From Sequoia sempervirens (lineage: Eukaryota; Streptophyta; Pinopsida; Cupressales; Cupressaceae): a stretch of 64,000 nt of DNA. The notes under the pieces are model-generated. The model saw only the letters and a program-made list of their open reading frames with translations, had not been told where the DNA came from and did not search any database. The DNA lies in contig VDFB02252616.1 of the NCBI GenBank assembly GCA_007258455.2, positions 120,564,552 through 120,628,551 on the forward strand, read 5' to 3'. This document shows positions 1-12,500 of the stretch, piece by piece (position 1 is the first letter of the stretch; each line of letters starts with the position of its first letter). The position numbers were made by a program, and so were the translations under genes.

Positions 1-29
1 CTAGGGATGTCCTTCTTGAATGTTGCCAT
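1..29 (-). CDS. copia gag, first nine codons (partial)
   Basis: A minus-strand ATG at 27-29 lies about 45 bases downstream of the primer-binding site and opens a frame reading MATFKKDIP before the window edge. This is the expected place for a copia gag start. Gag would form the virus-like particle that packages the element RNA. The identification rests on position, because nine codons are too few for homology. Confidence 0.45.
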
Positions 30-73
30 CCCGGATCACCTCAAGCTATTAGACTTTTCTTCAGAGGAACTAA

Positions 74-84
74 CTCTGATACCA
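74..84 (-). other. primer-binding site, initiator tRNA-Met type
   Basis: The minus strand reads TGGTATCAGAG, the standard plant Ty1/copia primer site complementary to the 3' end of initiator tRNA-Met. It starts two bases inside the LTR edge. It gives the orientation of the element (minus) and marks the LTR as a 5' LTR. Confidence 0.85.
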
Positions 85-86
85 AT

Positions 87-1343
87 TGTTGGCAAAAGCA
101 AGGACAGACAACTGAGAGGGGCGGGTGAATCAGTTGTCACAAAAATTTAAACTTTACAAACTTAACTTTAATCTTAGATCTGATGAATAAACAATTAACC
201 ATAAGTAATTAACACATCAGAGAGACAAAAAACATCAAGATTTTTGCGTGGAAACCCTGTTAGGGGAAAAACCACGGTGGATGTCAGTCCACAAGATTAT
301 ACTCTGTAAAAAGTATAAAGAAAAATAATAAGGGGAATGCACATGCATTCAGGCTCACTCCCTAGAGCTCACTGCTCAATTACAAATAGAAGACTCACTG
401 TCTTACAGAAAGATTCAGATTAAAACCATCCAGAAATTTGAACTGAGAGAATGGCTTTTGTCCAAGCCTGATTACAGTTCCAATTAGGCACAGTACTTCT
501 GCATACTTCGCTCAACCTTCTACACACTTGCTCTTCAATGATATTCGCACTTATGCACACACGAGCACACAATGCATACTCAACACACTAACCACACTTC
601 ACATCTTCCTCAAACTATCCACACAATTGCTTCTTATATATCCGCCACAAAGATTTCACCATAACAAAGTCGGCCAGAGGAAAAGAATATATTTTCAATG
701 TCTACTTAAATTCACAATTAAATTTTCAATGCGCACCCACCAAGGTCGACCATAACATAGCAGGGACCCAAATTCACTTATTCAAAACAAGAATACTCCA
801 ATTAATTACGCCTCGAACATCCACAACAAGCTAGCATCAGCATGTCGGCCAAGACCAAGAAAAACCGGACATGCACAAGAAAAGATTTTCAATCACGAGC
901 TTCACCGGATCATGTCGACGCACCACAAAGATAGAGGATGAACTAGAGACATTTGAAAACACCAAGAAATAGCAGAGAGACATCCGCGACAACCGAGATA
1001 ACCAGGAACATACAATCTTCACTCAGAAACTCTGATACAGACCAGCAAAACACTGTCAGACCACAACTTGCACATGAATTCATGCGGACCTCTAAAACTT
1101 CCGATAGATCATCTAGACATACTCAACATTAAACCCTTTGATCCACAACAACTAATCTTTTACGTACATAACGTAATGCCTTCATGACCTGCACAGTTCC
1201 ACTAGGAACCTGAAACACATTCACTTATAATTTTCTCAATATCCTCGACATATACAACACTTAGAATATCAAATGCTAATAGTGTTGACATCAATGACAA
1301 CCACGTATCAGCATCACATCACACCATCAACAATTTCCCAACA
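87..1343 (-). repeat. 5' LTR of the minus-strand copia element
   Basis: This is a 1,257-bp segment beginning TGTTGG and ending CCAACA on the plus strand. The inner edge is fixed by the adjacent primer site. The outer edge is chosen at CCAACA because the minus strand then opens TGTTGGGAAATTG followed by a TTGATGTCAACA-type passage, like the copia LTR at 19680. The stretch at 235-300 resembles the conserved Sirevirus R/U5 passage (CCGTGGTTTTTCCCC). The short ORFs inside are not convincing genes. Confidence 0.65.
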
Positions 1344-1681
1344 ACTTCATCCATCCATACGAGATATTTCCATGTAAAACCATTTTGAGGTGTTCAACAA
1401 TATTGAGGAAGAGTTTCGACACTTCTTTATTGGCGCCTTCAAGCTGGAAATCTAAAAACAGTAAATGTTGTGATGTTCCTATGTACAGAATTGCATCAAG
1501 CTAAGTGAATTTTGATGGCGCCTCTAATAGTTAAGATTCAAATATGCTTATTTGCCAGAGAAGACCGACTCTGCCTTGTGTGGTTAACTTCCTAAAGACC
1601 CGCTATTCCCAAGCTTCACGGATCAATATGTATAATATCCAAAATCTTTGAAAACTCCCAATTCAATAAAATGATGTCAAA
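1344..1681. other. unassigned sequence between two copia elements
   Basis: No coding frame or recognisable repeat was found on either strand. Only the last few dozen bases may belong to the integrase frame that becomes clear at 1682. It is probably decayed flanking or element sequence. Confidence 0.3.
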
Positions 1682-1872
1682 ATGATGATTATCGGGTCAA
1701 AGACTCTCTATGAGTTGTGGTATGGAAGAACCCCTATTGTGAAATATTTCAAAGTGGTCGGAAGCAAATGCTATATCATAAGAGATAAAGAAAGCTTAGG
1801 GAAGTTTGATTCTAGATCTGATGAAGGAATCTTCCTTGGATATTCTACAAAAAGCAAGGCTTACCGGTGCTA
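1682..1872 (+). pseudogene. copia integrase C-terminal fragment
   Basis: The frame contains TLYELWYGRTP, GSKCYI and GKFDSRSDEGIFLGYS followed by KAYR. This is the hallmark end of the copia integrase core, where the H-x-P-YELWxGRTP block leads into the FDxRSDEGIFLGYS block. Integrase inserts the cDNA into host DNA. The frame is cut at 1872 by an inserted LTR. Beyond that insertion (from 3267) the sequence resumes exactly as expected for CYNKRLKK. The DDE catalytic residues would lie upstream and are missing. Confidence 0.85.
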
Positions 1873-3266
1873 TCTAAGAACCCTTGTTCTCCCTGAAATA
1901 TTTTTTTGCAACTGCTGGTCTGTTTGTTTCTCTCTTTTTTTGTTTTGAAGTTTTTTTGTTTTTTTTTGTATTTTTGATAAAAGTTGTCAGGAAATGCAAA
2001 ATGGAGAAATATACAATGATGCAAGAAAAATAACTAATGAAGCAAATTGATATTGTATTGACAATAATTTATTTCTTAAAGCTTTTTACAATGAATTTCA
2101 TACCCGGATTTGCCAAGCAATGATAATTGCAAGAATCTGGAAATCCGCCAACAACTGGCAAAGCCCTTAATTTCAACGCCCAGCCTCTTGATTAAGTTTC
2201 TCCAACATAAAAATTCATAGCAAAGACATTATTCACCTGGACGCCCAAGATATGGTTATTTGCAGCACAATAAACTAGGCGTTTTGCCTTAGGAAACCAA
2301 AACGCCGCTCTCCTAGGGTTGTACGATTGGCTATAGATGATTGGTACGGCCTGAAATCTGCAATGGTATGGCCCAGAACTGTGCTCACAATAGTAAATAC
2401 AAACAACAGCTAATAACCTTCTGATTTTAAATGGTGATCGTATCAAACCCTTAAGAAATACTTCACCAATTTGCTCAATAATGACTAGTGGATGTAGCCA
2501 CCACACAAAGCAACCTTCAAATGGTCTCTCACACGCTCAGGAAGTTGAAACAATGACGCAGCTACGCTCTCCAATGCCAAAATATGCAGAAACCCTGGTT
2601 TCTTCTTCTCTCAAAGCAAAGCTCATAAAATGCCAAGTGTAAAATGATCAAAGAATGAAATCGATTTGCTTTTTGGATGCTTATATACGTCTCATAAAAA
2701 AGCACAACCCCCTAGGAGCATTTTGATTTTTAAAATATAATTTAATATTTGCTTTTGTTGCACTTAATGTCATTTCATTAAATAGGCACCCACTTCTATG
2801 CACTTTATTAAATGATTTTAAGTCATTAAGTGGCCCCACTTTCATAAAGTCAATATATCATTATGATGCACTTTTTAGGAATTAATTATATTAAAGCTTA
2901 ACTTTAATAATAATTAAAATAATATATCTTTCACAATAATCATCATTTTGCCATTCCGTCTGAATCATGAGGTCAAACACTAGATCCACTACGCATCTAG
3001 GTGCCTTTCCAAAAATAGTAATACTAGACCCCATTAACCAGGCGACTTACTATAAATAGTAAGTGCACACAACTGAGTCCCAAATCACTCCCAAAGGCCA
3101 ATCCTGAACAACAAGCAGCTCGGGAGAAGAAAGACACCACCAAGTGCAACCATAGAATCAGATATCTGTCACTCAGGACCCCCTAACCAACTCCATTAGC
3201 CTAAAAGGGTCAGATAATAGGCTAATCCAACGACAAACAAAAGTGAGTTAAGAAGGGGACATTACA
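1873..3266 (-). repeat. single (solo-type) LTR inserted in copia integrase
   Basis: This 1,394-bp insert ends GGGGACATTACA on the plus strand (minus strand begins TGTAATGTCCCC). It is flanked by TGCTA (1868-1872) and TACTA (3267-3271), a target duplication with one mismatch. Excising it rejoins the copia codons for R-C-Y-N-K-R. The left edge reads TC instead of TG, probably a mutation. The minus-strand beginning resembles that of the LTR at 42217-43462, including a shared GGGTCC/TGGTTAG passage. No primer site, polypurine tract or pol was seen, so it looks like a solo LTR. It contains the palindromic motif ACTTACTATAAATAGTAAGT near 3045. Confidence 0.7.
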
Positions 3267-4010
3267 TACTACAACAAGAGGCTGAAAAAGATTGTTGAAA
3301 GTGCAAGTGTCAAAGTGGATGAAGACTTACATAAAAGTTTAGTGATGATAGATGGATATGAATCAGATGAGTCCTCTTGCAAAGAAGAAGAGAAAGATGA
3401 TGGTAAGGAAAAAGAAGTGCTGGTTGAAGAGGAAGAAGCTCCAGAAAGGACCCCTAAGACCCCTAAGTATATGTAGAAAAATCATTCAAAAGATTAGATC
3501 ATTGGTGACAAGAGCAAAGGTGTGTTGACAAGAAGAAAGGCTGCTATGATAGAAGAACAAGTGAACCTATGTTTACTTTCCAAAGTTGAACCTAAAACAG
3601 CAATTGAAGCATGCAAAGATGAATATTGGATCAAGGCTATGGAGGAAGAATTGATGCAAATTGAGAAGAACCAGACTTGGGAACTTGTCTCAAGACCAGG
3701 AAACAAGAATGTGATATGAACTAAGTGGGTATTCCAAAAAAAGTTGAATGAGAGTGGAGAAGTGGTAAGAAACAAGGCAAGACTTGTGTATAAAGGTTAT
3801 TCAAAGCGAAAGGAATAGATTTTGAAGAGACATTTGCTCTGGTGGCAAGGATAGAAGCTATTAGGATGTTTTTGGCTTTTGTAGCACATAAGGATTTCAA
3901 AGTATATCAAATGGATGTGAAGTCTGCATTTTTGAATGGTGAGTTGGAAGAAGAGGTTTACATTGAACAACTGGAAGGCTTTTAGTTATCAGATAATCCT
4001 AATATGGGCT
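3267..4010 (+). pseudogene. copia pol linker and N-terminal reverse transcriptase, degraded
   Basis: The frame runs through an acidic linker (ESDESSCKEEEKDDGKEKEV) with stops near 3475 and 3497. It then gives TRRKAAMIEE, EPKTAIEACKDEYWIKAMEE and NQTWELV, followed by TKWVFQKKLNESGEVVRNKA. After a frameshift near 3797 it gives [19 protein letters not shown] and [20 protein letters not shown]. This is the canonical N-terminal half of copia RT, ending just before the block that leads into the catalytic YVDD region. It is cut at 4010 by a solo LTR. At least three stops and one frameshift make it non-functional. Confidence 0.9.
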
Positions 4011-5387
4011 TGAAATGAGGGAAAATAGGTGAGATAAAAAATGAGATGATTGGATATATGATGCACCTATCTTCCTTGTTTCATTAGGAAAAAAAGAGAT
4101 CCCCAAAGGTAGGATTGATTGTCAACCCTTAGGAGAGTCATCCCTATTGGAGATCTTTTGTTGTTTTTCCTTATGACAAGACGGGATAAATATGGCTGAA
4201 ATGCACTTTTGGGAGAAAAAGTAAAAATACTAAATGAACTCAATTATGCAATATGAAACTTGAATCATCAATTTAAAGCATCAAAATAAAAAACAACAAA
4301 ATTTTGACAGATCTGAGAAGGGTAAGTTGATGTGTATCAGTCACCAAAAGTTGTTGAGTGTCCTCTTCGGACGGATTCGCCCTAAGGCGAATGGGTCTTT
4401 CTACAGGGGTCCAAAATCTAATTTCATAGTCCTTTGCTCTTGGATCTGCACTCCTGATTTCTCTGGATCTTACTATCGGAAAGTCGTAAATAAATTTTGC
4501 AAGTAAGATTTCGTGTCTTGACAACTTTGATGAGAAACAACTTTGCAAAATTGCACTTTTGATCCAATTTCACTCCTTCACTTGTAAATCTGCAAACAAC
4601 ACAAAGAGGACAAAAATGTTTGTTTTTGGTGTATAAGGGTTTGCCTTGGTCAAACCCTAGTTTGGTAATTAAACCTTGAAATGAAGTAATAATGAAAGGA
4701 AAGAATGATGAATGAACACTACAACTCACCAAACCCTTTAATGGCTGCCCTTGGAGGACTGAAGTCTAACACATCACTCCAAAGATTGGATCTTGCATGA
4801 AATGGTTTGATTGGATGTTTGATTTGACACTTGATTTGATGCTTGAATGCTTGAAACCTACATCACAATGTTAGCTCCACAAACATGCATGAATGCAAAT
4901 AACTTTGACATGATGACCTTGACCTTGATTGCTGATGTAGAAGACTAATAAATCTGCTCTTGAATGCTCTTGACAATAATCTTTGCTATAGGAATGCTCT
5001 CATAAAAATTCTAATGATAAAAAGACCTTGTATTTATAGATAATTTTCTAATTTCCCGACAATTAAACATTAAAGGCTGACAATTGGAATTTGAATTTGA
5101 ATAAGTAAAATACTACCAAAAACATATTAAAAAATGGGGTCCTAAACTTAAGGAGGACCCATTCTCCCTTGGGCGAATGGGTCCTAGGCCCTAAACATAG
5201 GACACACATTTTCCAAGATGTGTAATTTGATGTTTGCAATTGTTTAATATAGGTTTCCCTTTCAGCAAATGAAATTAATTAGGCTTTTAAATGCATAATT
5301 GGGTCAATTAGAGGCTTAATTAAGTCCAATTAATAAAAGGGATGCAAACATAATGTGAAAATGTAAAGTACATTTTCCGACACTACA
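4011..5387 (-). repeat. single LTR inserted in copia reverse transcriptase
   Basis: This 1,377-bp insert begins TGAAATGAGG and ends CCGACACTACA on the plus strand (minus strand begins TGTAGTGTCGG). It is flanked by GGGCT (4006-4010) and GGTCT (5388-5392), a 5-bp duplication with one mismatch. Excision restores the RT reading ...NPNM-VYRLKKALYGLKQ. No pol or primer site was seen inside. Two minus-strand ORFs near 4.3-4.7 kb are not recognisable. The minus orientation assumes that the TGTAGTGTC end is the LTR 5' end, by analogy with the TGTAATGTCCCC LTRs nearby. Confidence 0.7.
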
Positions 5388-6500
5388 GGTCTACAGATTG
5401 AAGAAGGCACTATATGGACTCAAGCAAGCTCATAGAGCTTGGTATGCAAGATTGGATAGGTACTTGTTGCAGCAAGGATTCAATAAAGGTACCACAGATA
5501 GTAATCTTTATTTCAAATTTGAAAAAGATCAAATCTTGATTGTGGTTGTGTATGTTGATGACACAATCTTTGGAGGTAATGAAGCAATGTGCAAGAGATT
5601 TGCAGAAGAGATGTAGAAAGAGTTTGAGATGTCTATGTTTGGGGAGATGAATTTTTTCCTTGGACTTCAAATCAATCAGACAAAGAAAGGGATATTCATT
5701 TCACAATCTAAGTATGTCAAAGAAATGTTGAAGAAGTTTGGGATGGAAGACTCTAAACCAATATGTACCCCTATGGTTACTGGTTGCAAGCTAAGCAAGA
5801 ACGACGAATCTCCTAAGGATGATCAAAGCAAGTACATATCAATGATTGGAGGACTACTATATCTAATTGCTACTAGACCAAATATCATGCATGCAGTTTG
5901 TCTTGTGGCTAAATTTCAAGAAGATCCCAAAGAGTCACATGTGGCAGCAGTGAAGAGAATTTTCAGATACTTGAAGGGCACTCCGAAACATGGTTTGTGG
6001 TATCCAAAAGATACTGATTTTTCTTTAAGTGCTTATACAAATGCAGATTGGGCAAGTTGTGTAGATGACAAAAAGAGTACAGGTGGTGGTGCTTTCTTTC
6101 TTGGAAGTAGGTTGTTGTCTTGGCTAAGCAAGAAGCAGGATTCAGTATCATTATCTCTTGAGGTAGAATACATTGATGCAATATCATGTTGCACACAAGT
6201 GTTATGGAGAAGCAAACTTTGAAGGATATTAGAGTGGTATATGATGAACCTATTTCTATCCTCTGTGATAATACAAGTGCTATCAATATTTCAAATAATT
6301 TGGTAATGCATTCAAAGACAAAGCATATTTCAATCCTGTATCACTTTTTGAGAGAGAAGGTTGCAGAGAATGAGGTGAAGTTGGAGTATGTGCCTATTAA
6401 AGATCAAGTTGAAGATATCTTTACTAAGGGTCTTCCTAAGGATACTTTTGAGTATCTTCGGGAGAAGTTGGGGGTTATTGCCCCTCCTCCTTTCAATTAG
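5388..6500 (+). pseudogene. copia reverse transcriptase C-terminal half and RNase H, degraded
   Basis: It starts at VYRLKKALYGLKQAHRAWY. It passes the catalytic block VVYVDDTIFGG, a stop near 5614 and the EFEMSMFGEMNFFLGLQI block, then IGGLLYLIATRPNIMHAV. RNase H follows with YTNADWASCVDDKKSTGG, the active-site Asp block. A small frameshift near 6195 leads to SILCDNTSAINISNN and HISILYHFLREKV, ending LREKLGVIAPPPFN and a stop at 6498-6500. This is the normal C-terminus of copia pol. Family and order are certain, and the copy is dead. Confidence 0.93.
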
Positions 6501-7079
6501 ATGCATAAGGATATGCATCAGTCTAGTAGATCTCAAGATTTATTCTTTTTTATGGACTGATGTTGGTGGCTACCTCTTAGGGGGAGTAGGTAGTAGCATT
6601 ATTGGTTGTTGCAGTCAGGGGGAGTAAGTGTTGTCATTGTGTGGATATGTGTAGTGGTTACTAGTTGGTGAAATATGTTGTGTAGTGTGCAAAGAAGGTG
6701 TGAAGAAAACAAAGTGCAATGAAAGAAAAGGTAGTTGCAGAGAAGTTGTTGTCCCTTATAGGTGTTGCCTTTGAGGGAGAGAAAGTATGTATGTTCGATG
6801 TCAAAGGGGGAGAGATACAAGTGTGTTGCCCTTTGCCATTGATGTCAAAGGGGAAGAGAGAGTTAATTAAAAAACCTTAAAAGAAAGTGTAAGGGAGCAG
6901 TGTGCACTAATGTGTGGTATATGTGATCAGAGTTGTTTTTGTGTTGTTGGTGGTTTTTCACATCATATGTTGCCTGTTGTACCCAAACCAAATTTTTTGC
7001 TTCATCAAGGCATTTTGCATAAACTAGTCTTAACCTTGCTAAAATGATGTCAAGTACAGTTTTTGGGAAATATCAAGCA
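6501..7079 (+). other. copia post-pol non-coding region with polypurine-tract-like sites
   Basis: There is no coding frame. It contains repeated G-rich runs (AGGGGGAGTA near 6578 and 6616) and a polypurine-tract-like site CAAAGGGGGAGAG near 6802. That site is followed by TGTTGCCCTTTGCCATTGATG, which resembles a Sirevirus LTR start. If that is a genuine 3' LTR start, the 3' LTR of the pol fragments would begin about 6822 and the tract at 19668 would belong to another element. Confidence 0.4.
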
Positions 7080-8456
7080 TGGAGTTTTTGTCAATATTTT
7101 GTCAGTCAAAGTCAGTTTTATTGAACAGAACCTAAAGCAGAGACTCAAAATGGAGCTTTTCACGATGGAGGAGCATCTCACGATGGCGTTTCACATTGCA
7201 CATGATGATTTCAATGATTGAAATGGAGTTTTTAATGGTCAATTTATGAAGATTTCTCAGAGGGAAAGCAAGAAAGCGCAACTATAGCCCAGGGGCGCCC
7301 AGCTTTTTGAAGGTCAAGATCTTGTTGAAAATGCTCATGCATACAGTCAATCTCTTCGGAATTGGTCTGGCTATCCAATGAGCTATCCAGCGAAGCTTTC
7401 CGAGACCCGCAATTCCGGCAAATAGCAACAGAAGTTGAAGTTCACAAAGTTCCAGAGAGGAGAAAATTGTTCTTTTCAGGCAAAAGCGCGCCTATAGCTT
7501 GAGGGCGCCCATCTTAGAGAGGGGGTAGATTCTAGTATTTTTGGTAGCTCATATAGTCAATCTGTTCACGACTAGTCTGCTTATCCAACGAGATATCAAG
7601 TGTAGTCATCCGAGTCTCAGAACTCTGGCAGCAGTCGTCTGAAGATCAGCTTATAATGGAGTTTTCACATTTCTGAGCTTCTCCATTGGTTTCCAGTGCA
7701 AGTATAGCCCAAGGGCGCTGGTTTAAAGGACCCTTCAAATGCCAAAATTTGCATACGAAGTCTTCCTGACATCAGTACTACTCTAGCCCAGCTCCGCGAT
7801 GCATCATCCAGCTTGTCGATTCAACGTTTCAGGTGATCGTGGTAGAGGTTCTACCAAGCACGTAATTTCACAGGCGGACCAACAGAAGATTTGCAGTGTA
7901 TTTCTACAGTCCAGAGGCGCCTAGCCTTTAGGCCTATCAGATGAGGTCGTTCGCATTCGAAGTCTTCACGGCTTTTGAGCGTAATCATTTTATCTATTCA
8001 ACGAGCCCGGCCGTCAGCCTTCGGGCTTTGGCAAACGCTCGTACGTGCGAGGTCTTTGGTGAGATGCTGGAGAGTGAAGATATCCAGAAAACGGCTTAGT
8101 CTGGGGCGGATATTTTAAATAAAATACGCACTGGAGTTTTTGAGGTCCTAGAAGCAGTTTTCTTGCTTCGTCACCTCCAGAGACTTCTCTTGTGGGCCCT
8201 TCTGGTTGTCCGTTAAAACAAACGTGGCTCGAATCGGGTCATCCCAGCTCCAGATATCGGAGGTCAAAGTAGGGTACTTGGATGAAAGTTTGACTTTCGT
8301 CAAAATGACATCAGTGCAACTGAGAGCCAGGGGCGCTTTTACTTTTGAGGCTCTTAATGAACTTTTCAGAGGTCATGCGTACAGTTGTTGGATGTAGAAT
8401 ATCTCTAGTCATGCAGTGAGCTTCGTTTCCTATCAGCAGGGTTCACCGTTCGCCGT
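7080..8456 (+). repeat. degenerate tandem repeat, period about 205-210 bp
   Basis: A landmark of the form TATAGCCCAGGGGCGCC recurs at about 7284, 7493, 7702 and 7911, and more weakly near 8101 and 8325. The first intervals are 209-210 bp. Between landmarks the units share ATACAGTCAATCT-like and TATCCAACGAG-like passages. The array is interrupted by unit A at 8457 and appears to resume at 16705, where GGGGCGCCTAATTTTTC and GTCGTCAGCAGCC are seen. No coding frame was found. Confidence 0.6.
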
Positions 8457-9382
8457 TGTTGATGTGTTTTTTGTGACCGCACCAAACAGCAGAACGAAAT
8501 AGTTTAGGGCTACTCCATTCTCTCTTGATCAAAGTATTCCGTGCGCTAAGATTGCGAGAAAGTTCGCACGTTCAACTCCAAGGTTCCTTTAATGCGAATA
8601 GACCCAGTTCGGTTGATGTGTATTTGATGTGTTCTTATGAAGGGACTTACGCAATTGTTCAGACTTCTTGCAGTTAACAGTCAGTGTATGATTTGAAGGG
8701 GATTCTTGCGTGTATGATTTGGCAATGTGGTTCGTCTTCCTAAAACTAATCAGAAATGTGCGGAAAGTAAAAGGGTATAGGGCCTAAGAAATTTATATTC
8801 TACTCTAGATGCAGGATATGTGGGATTCAGTTTCGGCAGACTTCAACCAGATTTCACCTAGCCTCACGTCGGACAGCCTCAGTAAAATCGGTGCAATCTT
8901 CAAGGGGATAGCAAAAGATGTTCAAATTATGACTCAACATGCATACACCATCACAACGATGCATATAAGCATACAAATCACAACCGAAGTTAGATTCAAG
9001 ATAATCTCCAGTTGACCACGCAAGGCAAACTTATCATCAACAAGTTGCTAGTGGTATGGAATAAAGCGAAGCTACCTCAATAAAACACCACACATCAAAG
9101 TAAACTACTGGCATGAAATTAAGCTACTTGGATTCGAAAGGAAGAAGAGACCTTGCTAGCTATTCATGACAAGACGAATTCCACCATCAATGAAAAGATC
9201 AATTATCATAAAAAGTGTTACACAACAATCTCCTCAAAAGTTTTCAAAGGGAAAACTTTCTTTCTCTTCCACACTATGCTAAGCAAAATGACTACTATGC
9301 AATCTCTCCAATCTCTAGCTCTAATGCTAATGCCTGATCTAATTTCCTGTTCTAATGAATTACAAATGAGGGGGACTCCCCC

Positions 9383-9390
9383 TTTTATAG
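9383..9390 (-). promoter_or_regulatory. TATA box near the 3' end of unit A
   Basis: The minus strand reads GCTATAAAAGG about 930 bp before the unit's 3' end. It is followed by CTCATTTGTAATTCATTAG. Unit B has TATATAAA in the corresponding place (55163), and unit C has the same CTCATTTGTAAT passage. The site fits the U3/R core promoter of a retrotransposon LTR, downstream of the ORF. Confidence 0.5.
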
Positions 9391-9549
9391 CTAGCCAAGT
9401 CCCAAAAGGCGCTAAGGTTACAATTAATAGAATGGCCGAGTGTGCCACCTCAGCCCTAACCCTAAAACTGCGGAATAGGGAGTGGTACATTAAATGAATC
9501 AAAGATTCCCACTCACTCCCAAAATAGTAAATGTAATAAATGTCCACAT

Positions 9550-12500
9550 TCAGTCTTCTAGAAGATCCTCGTCCAGCAGTGCATTCCCATTGGCCTTCTC
9601 TCACTGCAAACTCAACAAATCTGCCAAGTACTGCCTCAACCTCATGACTGAAATAGGCGGAATGCAATCTAGCTGAAACTCTAATACTGTAACTGAATGC
9701 TCATGCCTTGTACAAGATTTTCTCCATGCAATCAAGGAGTCCTGCGTGTTCTGGATCAAAGTGGAGAAAGTAGAAGTATTCTCGAAATCATCTTGTACAA
9801 AGGTCTTAACATCCAAGAAAGGCACCAGCAAACCCTCAAATTATCAAAATTAACTTCATCTGGATTCAGATCCGTCTAGCAAATATGGCCTCAAAAGTGT
9901 TCTAAACTCCATCTATAATGTTGGCCATAGCCTTATGTACTCTAGCTGAATCGCATTGCCGCATCGAGAAGAAATACGCCCAGTGATGCCGAAGAATACC
10001 AGAGAGAAATCATATCGGTCATTCTCACGAGATAGCCCCCATCAATGGAAACCAATGGCACATGCCTCAATACCTCAAGACCTTGGATCACCCTACTCGA
10101 TAGATAGAGAAGCATCGCCCCAAGCATGATCCACTGCATCCATCCGTGTTAAAATACTAGAGGCCTGCTGGAAGGCAGAAGCAAGGTCCTCCATAAATTT
10201 CCTCTGTCTCAGCACGGACTCCACTGACCCATTTATCTGCTTCCTGTGCCATCCTCCCCAACTCTATCAAGCCGCTGATCGACTCTCTAGGTACATCTGC
10301 CGGAGGCTCTATCACTGGAACATCCTGCCCTCGAGAACGAGACAACTGCTGAACATATCCAATCAAGGCCTTGTGTTCTCGTTTCAACTTCTTATATTTC
10401 CCTTCTTTCTTGAATAACCTATCTTTGAGGGCAAGGAAGGAGTTATCACACTCCTCCACGATCTGTGCACCAGTAGGGCGTCCCAAATCCAGAGTCGTGA
10501 CCACATAATTTTCAGGAACTGCTTCATTCCGGTCACACTCAACTCGTGGAACAGCAACGTGAAGAGTACGAGAGCCATCCTCCTCAATGGAGATCTTCGA
10601 AAATTTTCTTGCTTTCTTCTTCTGTGGAGGTGCACTGATCCTGTTCAAGAACTCCTCCATCTCAACTGCTGGATCAATTTCCTCACTAGGGCTTCTCCTC
10701 ATTCTGTCCTTAAGCTAATCGGGCACATCATACTGTATGTCAAAGGGCTGCTGCTCCTGTGCCTCGACCTCTCTAACCTGCTCAACTTCTTCATCATTCT
10801 GGCGAGGCTCATCGTCCTCAAGTGGCTGAGTATCACCTGACACTATATCATCATCCTCGTTCATGGCCACCTCCAACTCCTGTTGAAACTGAGGGTCAGT
10901 AATAGTCCCCTCATCATCCTGCTGATCAATCCTAACAGGTGCGTTGACACTCTGGCCAACTGACTCCCTCCATGGAGGCTGAATATCATCCTGTACTGCC
11001 TGCACCTGATTCAATACAACCCTCTAATCAGCAAATAAAGAGACCTCCTGTATGCTTGGAGAACGTGTCTCCAAGGGTGTTGCCACTGTGACTCGTGGAG
11101 GCTCTGGCTGAGTAGGCTCCTGTCGAACTATTTCCTTCTTCCTGGACTCTGGACCTCTTGTAATCTGCTTCTTTCTGCCAGTGGTGGGCGTTCTGTGATC
11201 TCCCAACAAGTTGTAAGTCAAAGCAATTGACCTACCCTTCAACCTGTTTACACACCTATCAACCCAAGCTCTAGTAAATGTCATGACCGGGATAGAAAGA
11301 GTATCTAAATCAGCAACCTCGGGCTCTGACCAATCCGGAGGTGGAAGCGGAGTATCTCGAACAGCTGCATAATCAGGATGGACAACATCCATATCCTCGT
11401 TCACTTGGTCTGGAACCGGTACTACCTCACACTCCCTGATCAGAGTAATAGGCAATCGAGAGAACATCCTCTTCCTTACTTCAATCTCATCAACTGCATC
11501 AGCCCAATAATCCTCTATGGTGGCCTTATGTTTGAACTCCTCTGACAGAACCCAATTGATGTTATGATGCGGGTCATAGTGTTGTCGACTTGTATGATAT
11601 GAAAAATGATAAAACTGAAGTTCACTTTCAGCCTCTCTAGCTGCCTGCATCGAAGGACACACCTCATCCGAGTTGCCCATTACAATTGGAAATTCTATCC
11701 CTCCTTTCTTTTTCTTCTTTTGGATTTTATCAAAGGCCAGCAACTGTCTAGATATCTCTAGCATCAATATTCTATCTGTTGGGTATTTAGGCAGCCTATA
11801 TGGGTATGATGAGAAACCTTGCAGCCTAATGTAAGAGAATCTCGGAAATTGTATGAACCAACACCCATACCTTTCAATTAACTCCTAGGCTTCCTTCGAG
11901 ATTCTGTGTTGCAATCGCTCCTGAAGCAGCCTCGTGATGTACATGGTGAATGAGTCGTTGACACGCTTGTAGTGGGTTGTGCTCGACAGGTGCAACTGTG
12001 GACAGGCATCATAGATTTTGAACTGATGAGAGCCGCATCCAACAGGTTCTTTGTAAGATATCCCACTATACTTCGTCATCCGTGCCAACATATAGATAAT
12101 GTAAGAACTCATGTAAAATGTCTTCGTCCTTCGGAGGCTCAAGAGCTGCTCATGCAAGTTATCACTGATCATCTCGGCCCAATTGACATAATCCTTGCCT
12201 TCTAGCACCAGGTTGATGTAGTAAAACATCCAAGGCTCGAAAATAAATGATTGTGCACAGCCACCAACCCTGCTCAACATCATTATGAGGTCACAGTATT
12301 CTTGCTTCAAATCATCCGCTATGATCTGCTTGGGCAACTTCGTTCGAGAAGGCTTAGGAGTGCTCATCCAGTGAGTGTTGATTGTCTCTGTGCACCTCTC
12401 AAAAGCAGAAGCATACATCCGCTCCGCTCGCTCCCTGGACTTGTAGATCATATTCCTGTGTACCGGGATCCCGAAAGCTTCACCAATGGCTGTCGGAGTG

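Larger units (their letters stand above)
1..1343 (-). mobile_element. Sirevirus-like Ty1/copia element, 5' end only (LTR, primer site, gag start)
   Basis: Read on the minus strand, this is the beginning of a copia retrotransposon whose body lies to the left of the window. An LTR (87-1343) is followed by a 2-base spacer, a primer-binding site matching initiator-Met tRNA, a short leader and the first codons of gag. The LTR carries two passages familiar from Sirevirus-type LTRs: a TTGTCATTGATGTCAACA-like stretch near its start, and an AACTGATTCACCC...CAGTTGTC stretch near its end. The right-flank target duplication would be ACTTC, but its partner is outside the window. Family assignment is inference from these landmarks. 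Confidence 0.75.
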
